Below, piece after piece: positions 9,150 through 17,762 of a DNA stretch of 64,000 nucleotides; the stretch's first letter is position 1, and each line of letters opens with the position of its first letter. The DNA lies in the NCBI GenBank assembly GCA_009843505.1, contig VYDI01000034.1:310001-374000 (forward strand). The letters run 5' to 3'. Below the pieces are notes generated by a model, which searched no databases, was not told where the DNA came from, and was given only the letters and a program-made list of their open reading frames with translations. Origin of the DNA: Holophagales bacterium (GTDB lineage: Bacteria > Acidobacteriota > Thermoanaerobaculia > Multivoradales > Multivoraceae). Position numbers and translations under genes: made by a program.

Positions 9150-11165
9150 GTGACGAACCGTCCAACCGCCATACTGGCGGCACTGGCGGCACTGGCGGCC
9201 CTGGCGGCCGCGCTGGTGACCTCCGGCGCCTTCGCCGAGTCCGGCGCTCCCGACGTCGAGTGGCGGCATCACGGCCGCGACCACGCCTTCAGCCGCTACT
9301 CGCCGCTAGCGGACATCGACGGGGAGAACTTCTCCCAGCTCGAAGTGGCCTGGCGCTGGAAGTCCGCCGACCACCGCGTGAGAGAGGTACCGGGCGCCTT
9401 CTCCGGCTCTGCACTCATGGTCGGCGGCCGCGTCTACATGATGACCACGCTGTGGCAGCTCGCCGCGCTCGATGCGGCCACCGGCGAGGAGATCTGGGTG
9501 TACGACTCCGAAGCGTACAAGGCGCCAAGGGCCGCCTACTCGGGTCCGCGGGGAATCGAGTACTGGACCGACGGCGAGGAGGAGCGCATCCTGTTCGCCA
9601 CCTCGGGCAAGCTGCTGATCTCGATCGACCTGGCGACCGGGCAACCCGATCCCGACTTCGGCGAGGAGGGCTTCGTCCACATGTCGCTCGACGACCTCGG
9701 CCGCCCCGGGATCCGGTTGCGCGACATCAGCGCCGGCTCGCCCGGGATCGTCGTCGGCGACACGTACATCGTCGGTTCCCGGATCTTCGACGTGCCCTCG
9801 AAGAAGACGGGCATCCCGCCGGGCCACGTACGCGCCTACGACGTGCGCACCGGCGAGCAGAAGTGGCGCTTCCACACGATCCCGCAGGAAGGCGACGACT
9901 TCACGGACACCTGGGAGAGCGACTCCTGGAAGTGGATGGGCAACACGAACGTGTGGGCGCCGCTCGCCGCCGACGAGGAGCTCGGCTACGTCTACTTCGC
10001 CACGTCGACACCGTCGAGCGACTACTACGGCGGCGACCGCCACGGCGACAACGTCTACGGCGAGAGCCTGGTATGCGCCGACGCCGAGACCGGCGAGCGC
10101 GTCTGGCACTTCCAGACCGTGCATCACGGCATCTGGGACTACGACAACGCCTCGGCCCCGAACCTGGTCGACGTCATCGTCGAAGGCCGGCTGCGCAAGG
10201 CCGTGGCGATGGCCTCGAAGACCGCCTTCATCTACGTCTTCGATCGGGCGACCGGCGAGCCGCTGTGGCCGATCGAGGAGCGGCCGGTTCCCCCGTCCAC
10301 GGTGCCCGGCGAGCGACTCTCGCCGACCCAGCCGTTCCCGACGAAACCGCCGGCATTCGATCTTCAGGGCCTGACCGTCGACGATCTGGTCGACTTCACG
10401 CCGGAACTGCGCCAGGAGGCGCTCGAGGTCATCGAGTCGTTTGTCACCGGACCGATCTTCACGCCCTCCATCGTCACCGGCGAAGGAGGCAAGCTCGGCA
10501 CGATCGTCTCGCCCGGCCCTGGCGGCGGGGCCAATCATCCCGGTGCCTCGTTCGATCCCTTGACCGGGATCGTCTACGTCCAGTCGACGACCCAGCTCGG
10601 CGCCTGGGGACTGGCGAAGCCGGACCCCGCCCGCAGCGAGTTCCGCTACGTGAAGAAGTCGACGGGAGGAGCGGGAGGACTCAAGATCCCCCAGGGGCTG
10701 CCCCTGACGAAACCGCCCTACCGGCGCATCACGGCAATCGATCTGAAGACCGGCGAGCACGCCTGGCAGGTGCCGCTGGGAGAAGGCCCGACCGATCACC
10801 CCGCGATCCGCCATCTCGACCTCGGCCCCCTCGGCAGCCGCCCTTCGAGCGGCACCCGCGAAGGCGGACTACTCGTCACCAGGACGCTGCTGATCACCCA
10901 TTCACCGAAGCGGGAGAGCTGGGACGCTCCGACGGCGACAGCCAGCTACCTCACCGCCTACGACAAGGCCACCGGCAAGGTGCTTGCCCAGGTCGAGACC
11001 GACACCGCACTGCACGGGGTGCCGATCACCTACCGCCACCAGGGGCGCCAGTACATCGTGGTCCCGGCAGGCGGCAGGCCGGGCGGCCGGGCCGTCGGCA
11101 GGAACGCGAACGTCCAGGCGGCGACGGCGGAGCTGGTGGCCTTCGCCCTGCCCCGAGAGGACTGA
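9150..11165 (+). CDS. PQQ-dependent dehydrogenase-like quinoprotein
   Basis: A 671-residue exported eight-bladed-propeller protein starting at GTG. The signal peptide includes a run of LAALAA repeats encoded by a tandem CTGGCGGCA tract, and ends at AFAES. Quinoprotein features: HHGRDHAFSRYSPL near the mature start, blade motifs AALDAATGEEIWVYD and DAETGERVWHFQTVHHGIWDYD, and the late block AIDLKTGEHAWQVPLGEG. It lacks a C-terminal cytochrome c domain, so electrons would go to a separate acceptor. It is closely similar by eye to the N-terminal 660 residues of the product at 13386, indicating duplication. Substrate is unknown; an alcohol or sugar is the family norm. Confidence 0.88.
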   Translation: MTNRPTAILAALAALAALAAALVTSGAFAESGAPDVEWRHHGRDHAFSRYSPLADIDGENFSQLEVAWRWKSADHRVREVPGAFSGSALMVGGRVYMMTTLWQLAALDAATGEEIWVYDSEAYKAPRAAYSGPRGIEYWTDGEEERILFATSGKLLISIDLATGQPDPDFGEEGFVHMSLDDLGRPGIRLRDISAGSPGIVVGDTYIVGSRIFDVPSKKTGIPPGHVRAYDVRTGEQKWRFHTIPQEGDDFTDTWESDSWKWMGNTNVWAPLAADEELGYVYFATSTPSSDYYGGDRHGDNVYGESLVCADAETGERVWHFQTVHHGIWDYDNASAPNLVDVIVEGRLRKAVAMASKTAFIYVFDRATGEPLWPIEERPVPPSTVPGERLSPTQPFPTKPPAFDLQGLTVDDLVDFTPELRQEALEVIESFVTGPIFTPSIVTGEGGKLGTIVSPGPGGGANHPGASFDPLTGIVYVQSTTQLGAWGLAKPDPARSEFRYVKKSTGGAGGLKIPQGLPLTKPPYRRITAIDLKTGEHAWQVPLGEGPTDHPAIRHLDLGPLGSRPSSGTREGGLLVTRTLLITHSPKRESWDAPTATASYLTAYDKATGKVLAQVETDTALHGVPITYRHQGRQYIVVPAGGRPGGRAVGRNANVQAATAELVAFALPRED

Positions 11166-11199
11166 CGACCGCACGCGGCGGGATAAGGAGGTCCGCGAG

Positions 11200-13389
11200 A
11201 TGATCAGGAACGTCGCACGCTCCTTCTCCCACCGGCCGGGCGCGCTCGTCCTCGGCCTCGCAGCCTGCGGTTGCGCCGCTCCCTCGGGCGAGGAGGCAGG
11301 ACCGGCGCCGACTCCGCCGCGGCCGAACATCATTCTCATGATGAGCGACGACCAAGGCTGGGGCGACGTCGAGTACTCCCAGCAGCTCGCCCCCGGCGAC
11401 GTCTTTCCGGGCCACAGCGAGGTCAAGACGCCCGAGCTGCGCGCGATGGCGGCGGCCGGCCTCCAGTTTCACCGCATGTACTCGCACGGTTCGAACTGCA
11501 GTCCGACCCGGTCGTCCTTCGTCACCGGCCGCTCGCCGCGGCGCAACCACGTCGACATGGCCTACAACGACGGTCTCCGCAACCTGGAACTGACGATCGC
11601 CGAACTGGCCCAGACCCAGGGCTACATGACCGGACACTTCGGCAAGTGGCACATCGGCAACCTGAACCGGACGCCGGAACCCGACGCGGACGACCTCGCG
11701 CGATGCGGCGGCAGATGCTTCGGCCGGTCCGGCGGCGACTTCTATTCCGCGCCGTGGCACCACGGCTACGATCGCACCTGGGCGTCTCCGCAGGCGCTGC
11801 CGACCTTCGAGCCGATGCGCATCGACCCCGCGGGTCCGCTCCCGAGCGAAGGCAACCACATCGGGGCGCACTACTGGACGGGCCACGAGCAGCACATCGA
11901 CATCGACTCCCCCACGCTGGCCGGCGACGCCTCCGCGATCCTGGTCCGGGAAACGATGCGGTTCATCGACGACGCCGTTGCCGCCGAGCGCCCCTTCTTC
12001 GCCGTCGTCTGGTTCCATCCGCCGCACAGCCCCCATCGCCTCGACCAGGCGACCCTCGACGAGTTCTACTCCTCCGAAGAGCAGGGCCAGATGAACGACT
12101 ACGAGAAGGCCTACTACTCCGGCATCACGGCGATGGACAGGGAGATCGGCCGTCTGCGCGCCCACGTGCGAACGCTCGGCATCGAAGACGACACGCTGGT
12201 GGCCTTCACCTCCGACAACGGGCTTTCGGGGTCCGTGAGACTCGACGACCGGGACGAGGCGAAGGCCGGTCTGCGCGGATTCAAGGGCTCCATCTGGGAG
12301 GGCGGGGTCCGGGTACCGGGCATCATCGAGTGGCCGGGGCGGATCGCTCCCGGCGAGACCTCCACGCCGATGATCACCAGCGACTACCTGCCGACGCTCC
12401 TCGACATCTGGGAAGTCGACCTGCCCGACTCGCGGCCGCTCGACGGCGAGTCGATGTCCGAAGTCCTCTTCGGCGATCGGTCGGCGCTCCGCCTCGGCCG
12501 CCTCCGTTTCGACGACTGCGACGACCCGGTTCCGGAACGCGCCGCCGGCGAGCCCGAGGACTGCGACAGCGCCGGCCGGGGCCGCGGCGGCCGGGGCCTG
12601 ATGAGGCTGGGCGGCGGGCGCTCCATCCTCGACGACCGCTACAAGCTGATCTCGGTGACCAGCGGCCGGGAATGGGAGCTGTTCGACCTGCTCGAAGACC
12701 CCCGCGAACAGACCCCGGTCGCCACCAGCAGCGATGTCGACTCGAAGTCGCCGGAGATCCAGGCCATCTTCACCTCGCTTCTGGACGAGATCACGACCTG
12801 GTACGAGGTGGACACCGCGGCAAGCCGCGAAGGCGCCGACTACGACACGCGCATCGCCGGCGCCGACGGCGTCGACCTTCTCGGCGACGTCGGCGACGAG
12901 ACCGTTCCCGGTGACCTGTCCGCCGCGCGACGAACCTCCGCCGATCGGCCCGAACTGGTCGTCGAGCGGCAGTTCGCCACCCTCGGCGAGGACCTCGTTG
13001 TCGAAAGCGGCGGCGTCCCCGCCGCCTACGACGGCGGCAACCCGCCGCCCGGCGCGACCGTACCCGCGGGCACCGTCGTCCACAGCTACCTCCTGCACTT
13101 CGCCCCCACCGCCGATACCGACCTCAGCGGCATCGAGATCACATTCGACGACCGCATCCTCGGCGTCGCCGCGAGCTCGGCGAGCCTCGCCGCCAGCGAC
13201 TTCCTTGCCTTCGCCAACCCCGAGTTCGGCCGTTCGCCAGATCGCGGCACTCTCGCCGGCGAGTCCGACGCCGACGGCTGGGAGATCCTGGCCGACGGGA
13301 CGACGATCGTCATCGACCTGGGCGCCAGCGCCGGTGATGTGGATCAGTTGCGGATCCTCACCGAAGCCGCCTTGCAGCGAGCCCAGTGA
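11200..13389 (+). CDS. Sulfatase lipoprotein with C-terminal beta-rich extension
   Basis: A 729-residue type I sulfatase. The start at 11200 follows AAGGAGGT; the reading frame is open further upstream but overlaps the quinoprotein. The lipobox region LAACGC predicts a lipid anchor. Catalytic motif: Cys100 in CSPTRSSFVTGR, the site of formylglycine conversion; metal ligands are expected at DDQ (residues 50-52) and in FTSDNG. After the sulfatase fold (to about residue 590) comes a 140-residue domain with VVHSYLLHFAPT, GIEITFDDRILGV and DQLRILTEA, which resembles the beta domain of many PEP-CTERM-type exported proteins, but no PEP-CTERM tail is present. It requires a formylglycine-generating enzyme, not seen in this window. 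The stop overlaps the next GTG. Confidence 0.88.
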   Translation: MIRNVARSFSHRPGALVLGLAACGCAAPSGEEAGPAPTPPRPNIILMMSDDQGWGDVEYSQQLAPGDVFPGHSEVKTPELRAMAAAGLQFHRMYSHGSNCSPTRSSFVTGRSPRRNHVDMAYNDGLRNLELTIAELAQTQGYMTGHFGKWHIGNLNRTPEPDADDLARCGGRCFGRSGGDFYSAPWHHGYDRTWASPQALPTFEPMRIDPAGPLPSEGNHIGAHYWTGHEQHIDIDSPTLAGDASAILVRETMRFIDDAVAAERPFFAVVWFHPPHSPHRLDQATLDEFYSSEEQGQMNDYEKAYYSGITAMDREIGRLRAHVRTLGIEDDTLVAFTSDNGLSGSVRLDDRDEAKAGLRGFKGSIWEGGVRVPGIIEWPGRIAPGETSTPMITSDYLPTLLDIWEVDLPDSRPLDGESMSEVLFGDRSALRLGRLRFDDCDDPVPERAAGEPEDCDSAGRGRGGRGLMRLGGGRSILDDRYKLISVTSGREWELFDLLEDPREQTPVATSSDVDSKSPEIQAIFTSLLDEITTWYEVDTAASREGADYDTRIAGADGVDLLGDVGDETVPGDLSAARRTSADRPELVVERQFATLGEDLVVESGGVPAAYDGGNPPPGATVPAGTVVHSYLLHFAPTADTDLSGIEITFDDRILGVAASSASLAASDFLAFANPEFGRSPDRGTLAGESDADGWEILADGTTIVIDLGASAGDVDQLRILTEAALQRAQ

Positions 13390-16300
13390 ACAAGAACGTT
13401 CGTCGGCGCTCCGCCATCTGGCAGGCCTCTCTGGTCCTGGCGCTGCTGTCAGCCGCCTCGATGGCCCCCGGAACCTTCGCCCAGTCAGATCCGGCAAACG
13501 CCGAGTGGCCGCACCACGGCCGCGACCACGCCTTCACCCGCTACTCGCCCCTCGACCAGATCGATGCCGCGAACTTCGAGCAACTCGAGGTCGCGTGGCG
13601 CTGGAAGTCGGCCGATCACGACCTGAGGGAGGAGCCGGGGACCTTCCGGGGCTCGGCGCTCATGATCGACGGCCGGGTCTACATGGCGACCAGCCTCTGG
13701 CAGATTGTCGCCCTCGACGCCGCGACCGGTGAAGAACTCTGGCTCTACGACCCGAAGAGCTACGAGTTCCCGCGAGCCTACGGCGCCACTCCCCGAGGCC
13801 TCGAGTACTGGACCGACGGCGAGGCCGAGCGCATCATCTTCATTACCAGCGGCAAGCAACTGATCTCGCTGGACCTCGCGACGGGACGCCCCGACCCCGC
13901 CTTCGGAGAAGGCGGCATCGTCGACCTGTCGGACGACCGGCTGGGCCGCGAAGAGGTCTTCCAGCGCGACATCAGCGCCGGCTCGCCCGGGATCGTGATT
14001 CGCGACACGTTCGTTGTGGGCTCGCGAATCGCCGATGCGCCGGCGACGAAGCGGGGTCTTCCGCCGGGCCACGTGCGTGCCTATGACGTCCGTACCGGCG
14101 AGCCGAAGTGGCGGTTTCACACGATTCCGCGGGAGGGCGAGGAGTTCACCGAGACGTGGCACAACGAATCCTGGAAGTGGGTCGGCGGCGCCAACGTCTG
14201 GGGAGCGATGGCCGGCGACGAGGAGCTCGGCTACGTCTACATCCCCACGACGACGCCGACCGGCAATCTCTGGGGCGGCCACCGGCCCGGCGCGAACGTC
14301 TACGCCGAGAGCCTGCTCTGCCTCGACGCCGAAACCGGCGAGCGCGTCTGGCACTTCCAGGCCGTTCATCACGGCATCTGGGACTGGGACATCGCCTCCG
14401 CCCCCGTTCTCGCCGACGTCGTGATCGACGGCCGGTTGCGGAAGATCGTCGCCCAGGTGTCCAAGACGGCCTTCACCTACGTCTTCGACCGGGTCACGGG
14501 AGAGCCGATCTGGCCGATCGAGGAGCGCCCGGTGCCGCAGACCACGGTGCCCGGGGAGTGGACGGCACCGACCCAGCCCTTTCCGACGAGGCCGGCGGCC
14601 TTCGATCTCCAGGGCGTGGCGATCGACGATCTGATCGACTTCACGCCGGAACTGCGAGAGGAGGCGCTCGAGATCGCCGACGAGTTCCTCCTGGGACCGA
14701 TGTTCACGCCCCCGATCGTGGCGGGCGAGGGAGGCAAGACGGCGACGCTCGCGGTGCCGGGAATGGCGGGTGGAGCGAACCATCCCGGCGCCTCGCTCGA
14801 TCCGTTGACCGGTGTCCTCTACGTTCAGTCGCGAACGCAGCCGACCGGGGTCGCGGTCGCGCCGCCGGACCCCGCGCGCAGCGAGTGGAGATGGGTCAGC
14901 CGTGGCGGTCGCGTCGGAAGCCCTCAGGGACTGCCGCTCCTCAAGCCTCCGTACCAGCGCATCACGGCCATCGACCTGAACACCGGCGAGCATGCCTGGA
15001 TGGTGCCGTTCGGCGAGGGACCGACCGATCACCCCGCCATCAGTCATCTCGATCTCGGCCCTCTCGGCAGCCGCCCCTCGAGCGGCAACCGCGAGGGCGG
15101 ACTTCTGATCACGAAGACCCTGCTGATCACCTACGTGCCGAACTGGCCGAGCTGGGACGCTCGCGCCGCCAAGGGCAGCTACCTCCAGGCCTACGACAAG
15201 GCCACCGGCAAGCTCCTCGCTGAGGTGGAGACCGAGGCCACCCTGCACGGAGTGCCGATGACCTACCTGCACCAGGGCCGCCAGTACATCGTCGTGCCCG
15301 CCGGCGGCAAGGTGGTTTCGAGAACCGCGCGCAGCGGCCCGGAAACGGCGGAGCTCGTGGCCTTCGCCCTGCCGGCCGCGCAGGCCGCGGAGAACGACAT
15401 TCCGCGGATGCCGGGCGGCGAGCCCGATCTCTCAGGCACCTACACCGTCAACACGCTGACGCCCTTCGAACGCCATCCCAGATACGGCGACGACCCCTAC
15501 ATGGGCGCCGACGACGCCAGGAGAATCGAGGAGTCCGCGGCCGTCAGGGCCGCCCAACAAGTCCTCCCAAGTGACCCCGATCGTCCTCCGCCGCCGGATG
15601 GCGGCTACGCCGGCGGCCGGGTCACGGGCGGCAACGCCCTCTCCCTTCTCGACATGGGGACAATCGTCTTCACCGTCGACGGCAGGCACCGGAACTCCGT
15701 CCTCACCGACCCGCAGAACGGTCGCATGCCGGCGGTGACCGAGGCGGGAAGGAAGCGGCGGCCGGCATTCACGATCGCCGATCGCATGGGACCCCCGAAT
15801 CCCGACGGCGCCTGGTGGCTGCGGGCGGACGAAGTCGCCGGGATACGAGGCCGGGCCATCCCGACGACGAATGGGGAACACCGGATCTTCGACGATCCGG
15901 AACTCATCGGCCTCTGGGAGCGATGCATCTACTCCGATCGGGCGACGATCCCGACCCTGCGAAGGGGCTACGGCGCCTACTACCGCATCACCCAGACCGC
16001 AACCCATGTCGTGATCCTGGCGGAACTGATGCACGAGGCGCGCATCGTCCGCCTCGGCTCGGAGCACCCGCCGGCAGAAGTGCTCTCCTACGCCGGCGAA
16101 TCGATCGGCCGGTGGGAGGGCGACACCCTGGTCGTCGACACGACGAACTTCCGCCGCAAGGGCGTAGCAAGGGGAGCGAACGAGCGACGCCAGAACGCCC
16201 GAAGTCCCGTCGGCGTGGCGCACGAGGGGCTCCACATCGTCGAGCGCTTCACGCCGCAGGAGGACGGCAGCCTCTTCTACGAATTCAGCGTCGACGATCC

Positions 16301-16451
16301 CGACTACGAGACGACCTGGGGCGGTTCGTTCCCGTGGCTGCACACCGACCAGCGCATCTACGAGTACGCCTGCCACGAAGGCAACTACTCGATGGGAATG
16401 ACGATGCGCGGGGCGCGGCAGCTGGAGCGCGAGTGGGCGGAAAGGCAGTAG
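13386..16451 (+). CDS. Quinoprotein fused to CHEGNY-type domain
   Basis: A 1021-residue exported fusion beginning at a GTG that overlaps the sulfatase stop by four bases (GTGA), implying translational coupling. Residues 1-33 form a signal peptide ending in TFAQS; residues about 34-663 are a PQQ-type propeller nearly parallel to the upstream quinoprotein (HHGRDHAFTRYSPL, LDAATGEELWLYD, FQAVHHGIWDWD). From about residue 674 a second part starts with MPGGEPDLSGTY and carries IGRWEGDTLVVDTTNF and YACHEGNYSM (Cys996), matching the stand-alone proteins at 6961 and 7854. Elsewhere in the locus these are separate genes, so the fusion argues that the unnamed family works together with quinoproteins. 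There is no heme-binding CxxCH. Confidence 0.87.
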   Translation: MNKNVRRRSAIWQASLVLALLSAASMAPGTFAQSDPANAEWPHHGRDHAFTRYSPLDQIDAANFEQLEVAWRWKSADHDLREEPGTFRGSALMIDGRVYMATSLWQIVALDAATGEELWLYDPKSYEFPRAYGATPRGLEYWTDGEAERIIFITSGKQLISLDLATGRPDPAFGEGGIVDLSDDRLGREEVFQRDISAGSPGIVIRDTFVVGSRIADAPATKRGLPPGHVRAYDVRTGEPKWRFHTIPREGEEFTETWHNESWKWVGGANVWGAMAGDEELGYVYIPTTTPTGNLWGGHRPGANVYAESLLCLDAETGERVWHFQAVHHGIWDWDIASAPVLADVVIDGRLRKIVAQVSKTAFTYVFDRVTGEPIWPIEERPVPQTTVPGEWTAPTQPFPTRPAAFDLQGVAIDDLIDFTPELREEALEIADEFLLGPMFTPPIVAGEGGKTATLAVPGMAGGANHPGASLDPLTGVLYVQSRTQPTGVAVAPPDPARSEWRWVSRGGRVGSPQGLPLLKPPYQRITAIDLNTGEHAWMVPFGEGPTDHPAISHLDLGPLGSRPSSGNREGGLLITKTLLITYVPNWPSWDARAAKGSYLQAYDKATGKLLAEVETEATLHGVPMTYLHQGRQYIVVPAGGKVVSRTARSGPETAELVAFALPAAQAAENDIPRMPGGEPDLSGTYTVNTLTPFERHPRYGDDPYMGADDARRIEESAAVRAAQQVLPSDPDRPPPPDGGYAGGRVTGGNALSLLDMGTIVFTVDGRHRNSVLTDPQNGRMPAVTEAGRKRRPAFTIADRMGPPNPDGAWWLRADEVAGIRGRAIPTTNGEHRIFDDPELIGLWERCIYSDRATIPTLRRGYGAYYRITQTATHVVILAELMHEARIVRLGSEHPPAEVLSYAGESIGRWEGDTLVVDTTNFRRKGVARGANERRQNARSPVGVAHEGLHIVERFTPQEDGSLFYEFSVDDPDYETTWGGSFPWLHTDQRIYEYACHEGNYSMGMTMRGARQLEREWAERQ

Positions 16452-16462
16452 CCGGCGCCGGC
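16451..16462. terminator. GC palindrome between convergent genes
   Basis: GCCGGCGCCGGC is a perfect 12-bp palindrome in the 27-base gap between the converging quinoprotein fusion and DUF1552 gene. It could form a short bidirectional terminator hairpin, but there is no T tract on either side. Confidence 0.25.
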
Positions 16463-16478
16463 GCTCCCGCTAGGCGCC

Positions 16479-17762
16479 CTACCAGCTCAAGGCGCCCGTG
16501 CTCTGGCCGAACGACCCGGCCTCCAGCTCCATGTGCTCCAACATCGTGACGTAGAGGTTGGAAAGCGGCGCGTTCTCCTCGCTGTCGTAGGCGACGTAGC
16601 GACCGTGGTCGAAGCCGCCGCCGGCGAGGAAGATCGGCAGGTTGCGGGTGTCGTGGGAGTTCCCGTTGCCGAGGTTGCTGCCGAAGAGGACCGCGGTCTG
16701 ATCGAGCAGCGTGCCGTCTCCTTCGCCGCACCCCTTGAGCTGCTCGAGAAGGCTGCCGAAGCACTTGACGATCTCCGTCTCGACCTTCCTCAGTTGCACG
16801 ATCTTGTCCGGGTCCTGGCCGTGGTGCGAGAGGTTGTGGTGCGTCCCCGAGACGCCCGGAATCTTCGGGACTTCCCGCAGCTCCTGGATCATCACGGCGA
16901 CGACGCGGGTCGAGTCGGTCTGCAGGACCAGCGGGATGAGATCCATCAGCAACTGGACGCGGCCGATCAGGTCACGCCGTTCCCGGACGTCGACGGGGGG
17001 CTCGCGGTCCACCCGCGGCTTGGGCCGGTCGAGCCAGGCCCGGGCCTCGGTGATGCCCTTCTCGGCCGCCCGGACGGCCTCGAAGTACGCGTCGAGCCGT
17101 CCTCGATCAGCGGCGCTGGCGCGCCGGTCGAGCGCCTTTCTCTGCGAGTTCAGGCCGTCGAGGATGCTGCGTCCGTCACCGAGATCCCGCTTCTGCCGCT
17201 CGACCTCGTCGGCATCCCCCCCGAGGAACATCCGGGCGAAGAGATTGGCGGGACTGGTCTCTGAAGGCACCATGACCCCCCGTCTCGTGAAGGACTGGCT
17301 CTGCGTGCCCTTGGCGCTCCGCTGCACCGTCGTGTCGGTGCCCAGAACGAGCGACGGAAAGCGGGTCGTGTAGCCGAGCTCCCCTGCGGCAAGCTGATCG
17401 ACGGAGATCGTGTTGCGGAAGCCGGCGAGTTCCGGGTGGCGGGCAGCGGTCAGCCAGGAGACTTCGCTGCTATGCGCCTGGCGGCCGTTCTGGTCGTGGT
17501 GGGAAAGCCCCGAGAACAGGGTGTAGTCGCGCCGGTGGTCCCGGAGCAGCTCCAGGTACTCGGTCGTTTCGTAGTCCCGGCCCGGTGTGGCGGGAAAGAG
17601 CGACGGCGGGTGCAGGCCGAGTGCGTTGCATACGGTCACCATCCGCCGGGGCGCCGGGATCGCCGCCCGGGCCAGCGCCGGGCTCATCGCTTCGAGAAGC
17701 GGAAGCGCCAGGGCGACCCCGGAAGTTCTGAGAAAGGTGCGTCGGTCGAGGGGCTGATTCAT
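16479..17762 (-). CDS. DUF1552 domain-containing protein
   Basis: A 427-residue protein with a twin-arginine-type N terminus (DRRTFLRTSG) followed by a hydrophobic segment and ALARAA, suggesting Tat export. The body fits DUF1552, with GLSHHDQNGRQAHSSE, GTHHNLSHHGQ and FGSNLGNGNSHDTRNLP; the histidine-rich blocks resemble the metal-binding sites of the related DUF1501/sulfatase-like proteins, which is an inference. DUF1552 genes nearly always follow DUF1592 genes, as here: its ATG overlaps the stop of the upstream partner by four bases (ATGA). Function is not established; a role with secreted heme proteins is implied by co-occurrence. A second copy lies at 60652. Confidence 0.88.
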   Translation of the reverse strand: MNQPLDRRTFLRTSGVALALPLLEAMSPALARAAIPAPRRMVTVCNALGLHPPSLFPATPGRDYETTEYLELLRDHRRDYTLFSGLSHHDQNGRQAHSSEVSWLTAARHPELAGFRNTISVDQLAAGELGYTTRFPSLVLGTDTTVQRSAKGTQSQSFTRRGVMVPSETSPANLFARMFLGGDADEVERQKRDLGDGRSILDGLNSQRKALDRRASAADRGRLDAYFEAVRAAEKGITEARAWLDRPKPRVDREPPVDVRERRDLIGRVQLLMDLIPLVLQTDSTRVVAVMIQELREVPKIPGVSGTHHNLSHHGQDPDKIVQLRKVETEIVKCFGSLLEQLKGCGEGDGTLLDQTAVLFGSNLGNGNSHDTRNLPIFLAGGGFDHGRYVAYDSEENAPLSNLYVTMLEHMELEAGSFGQSTGALSW

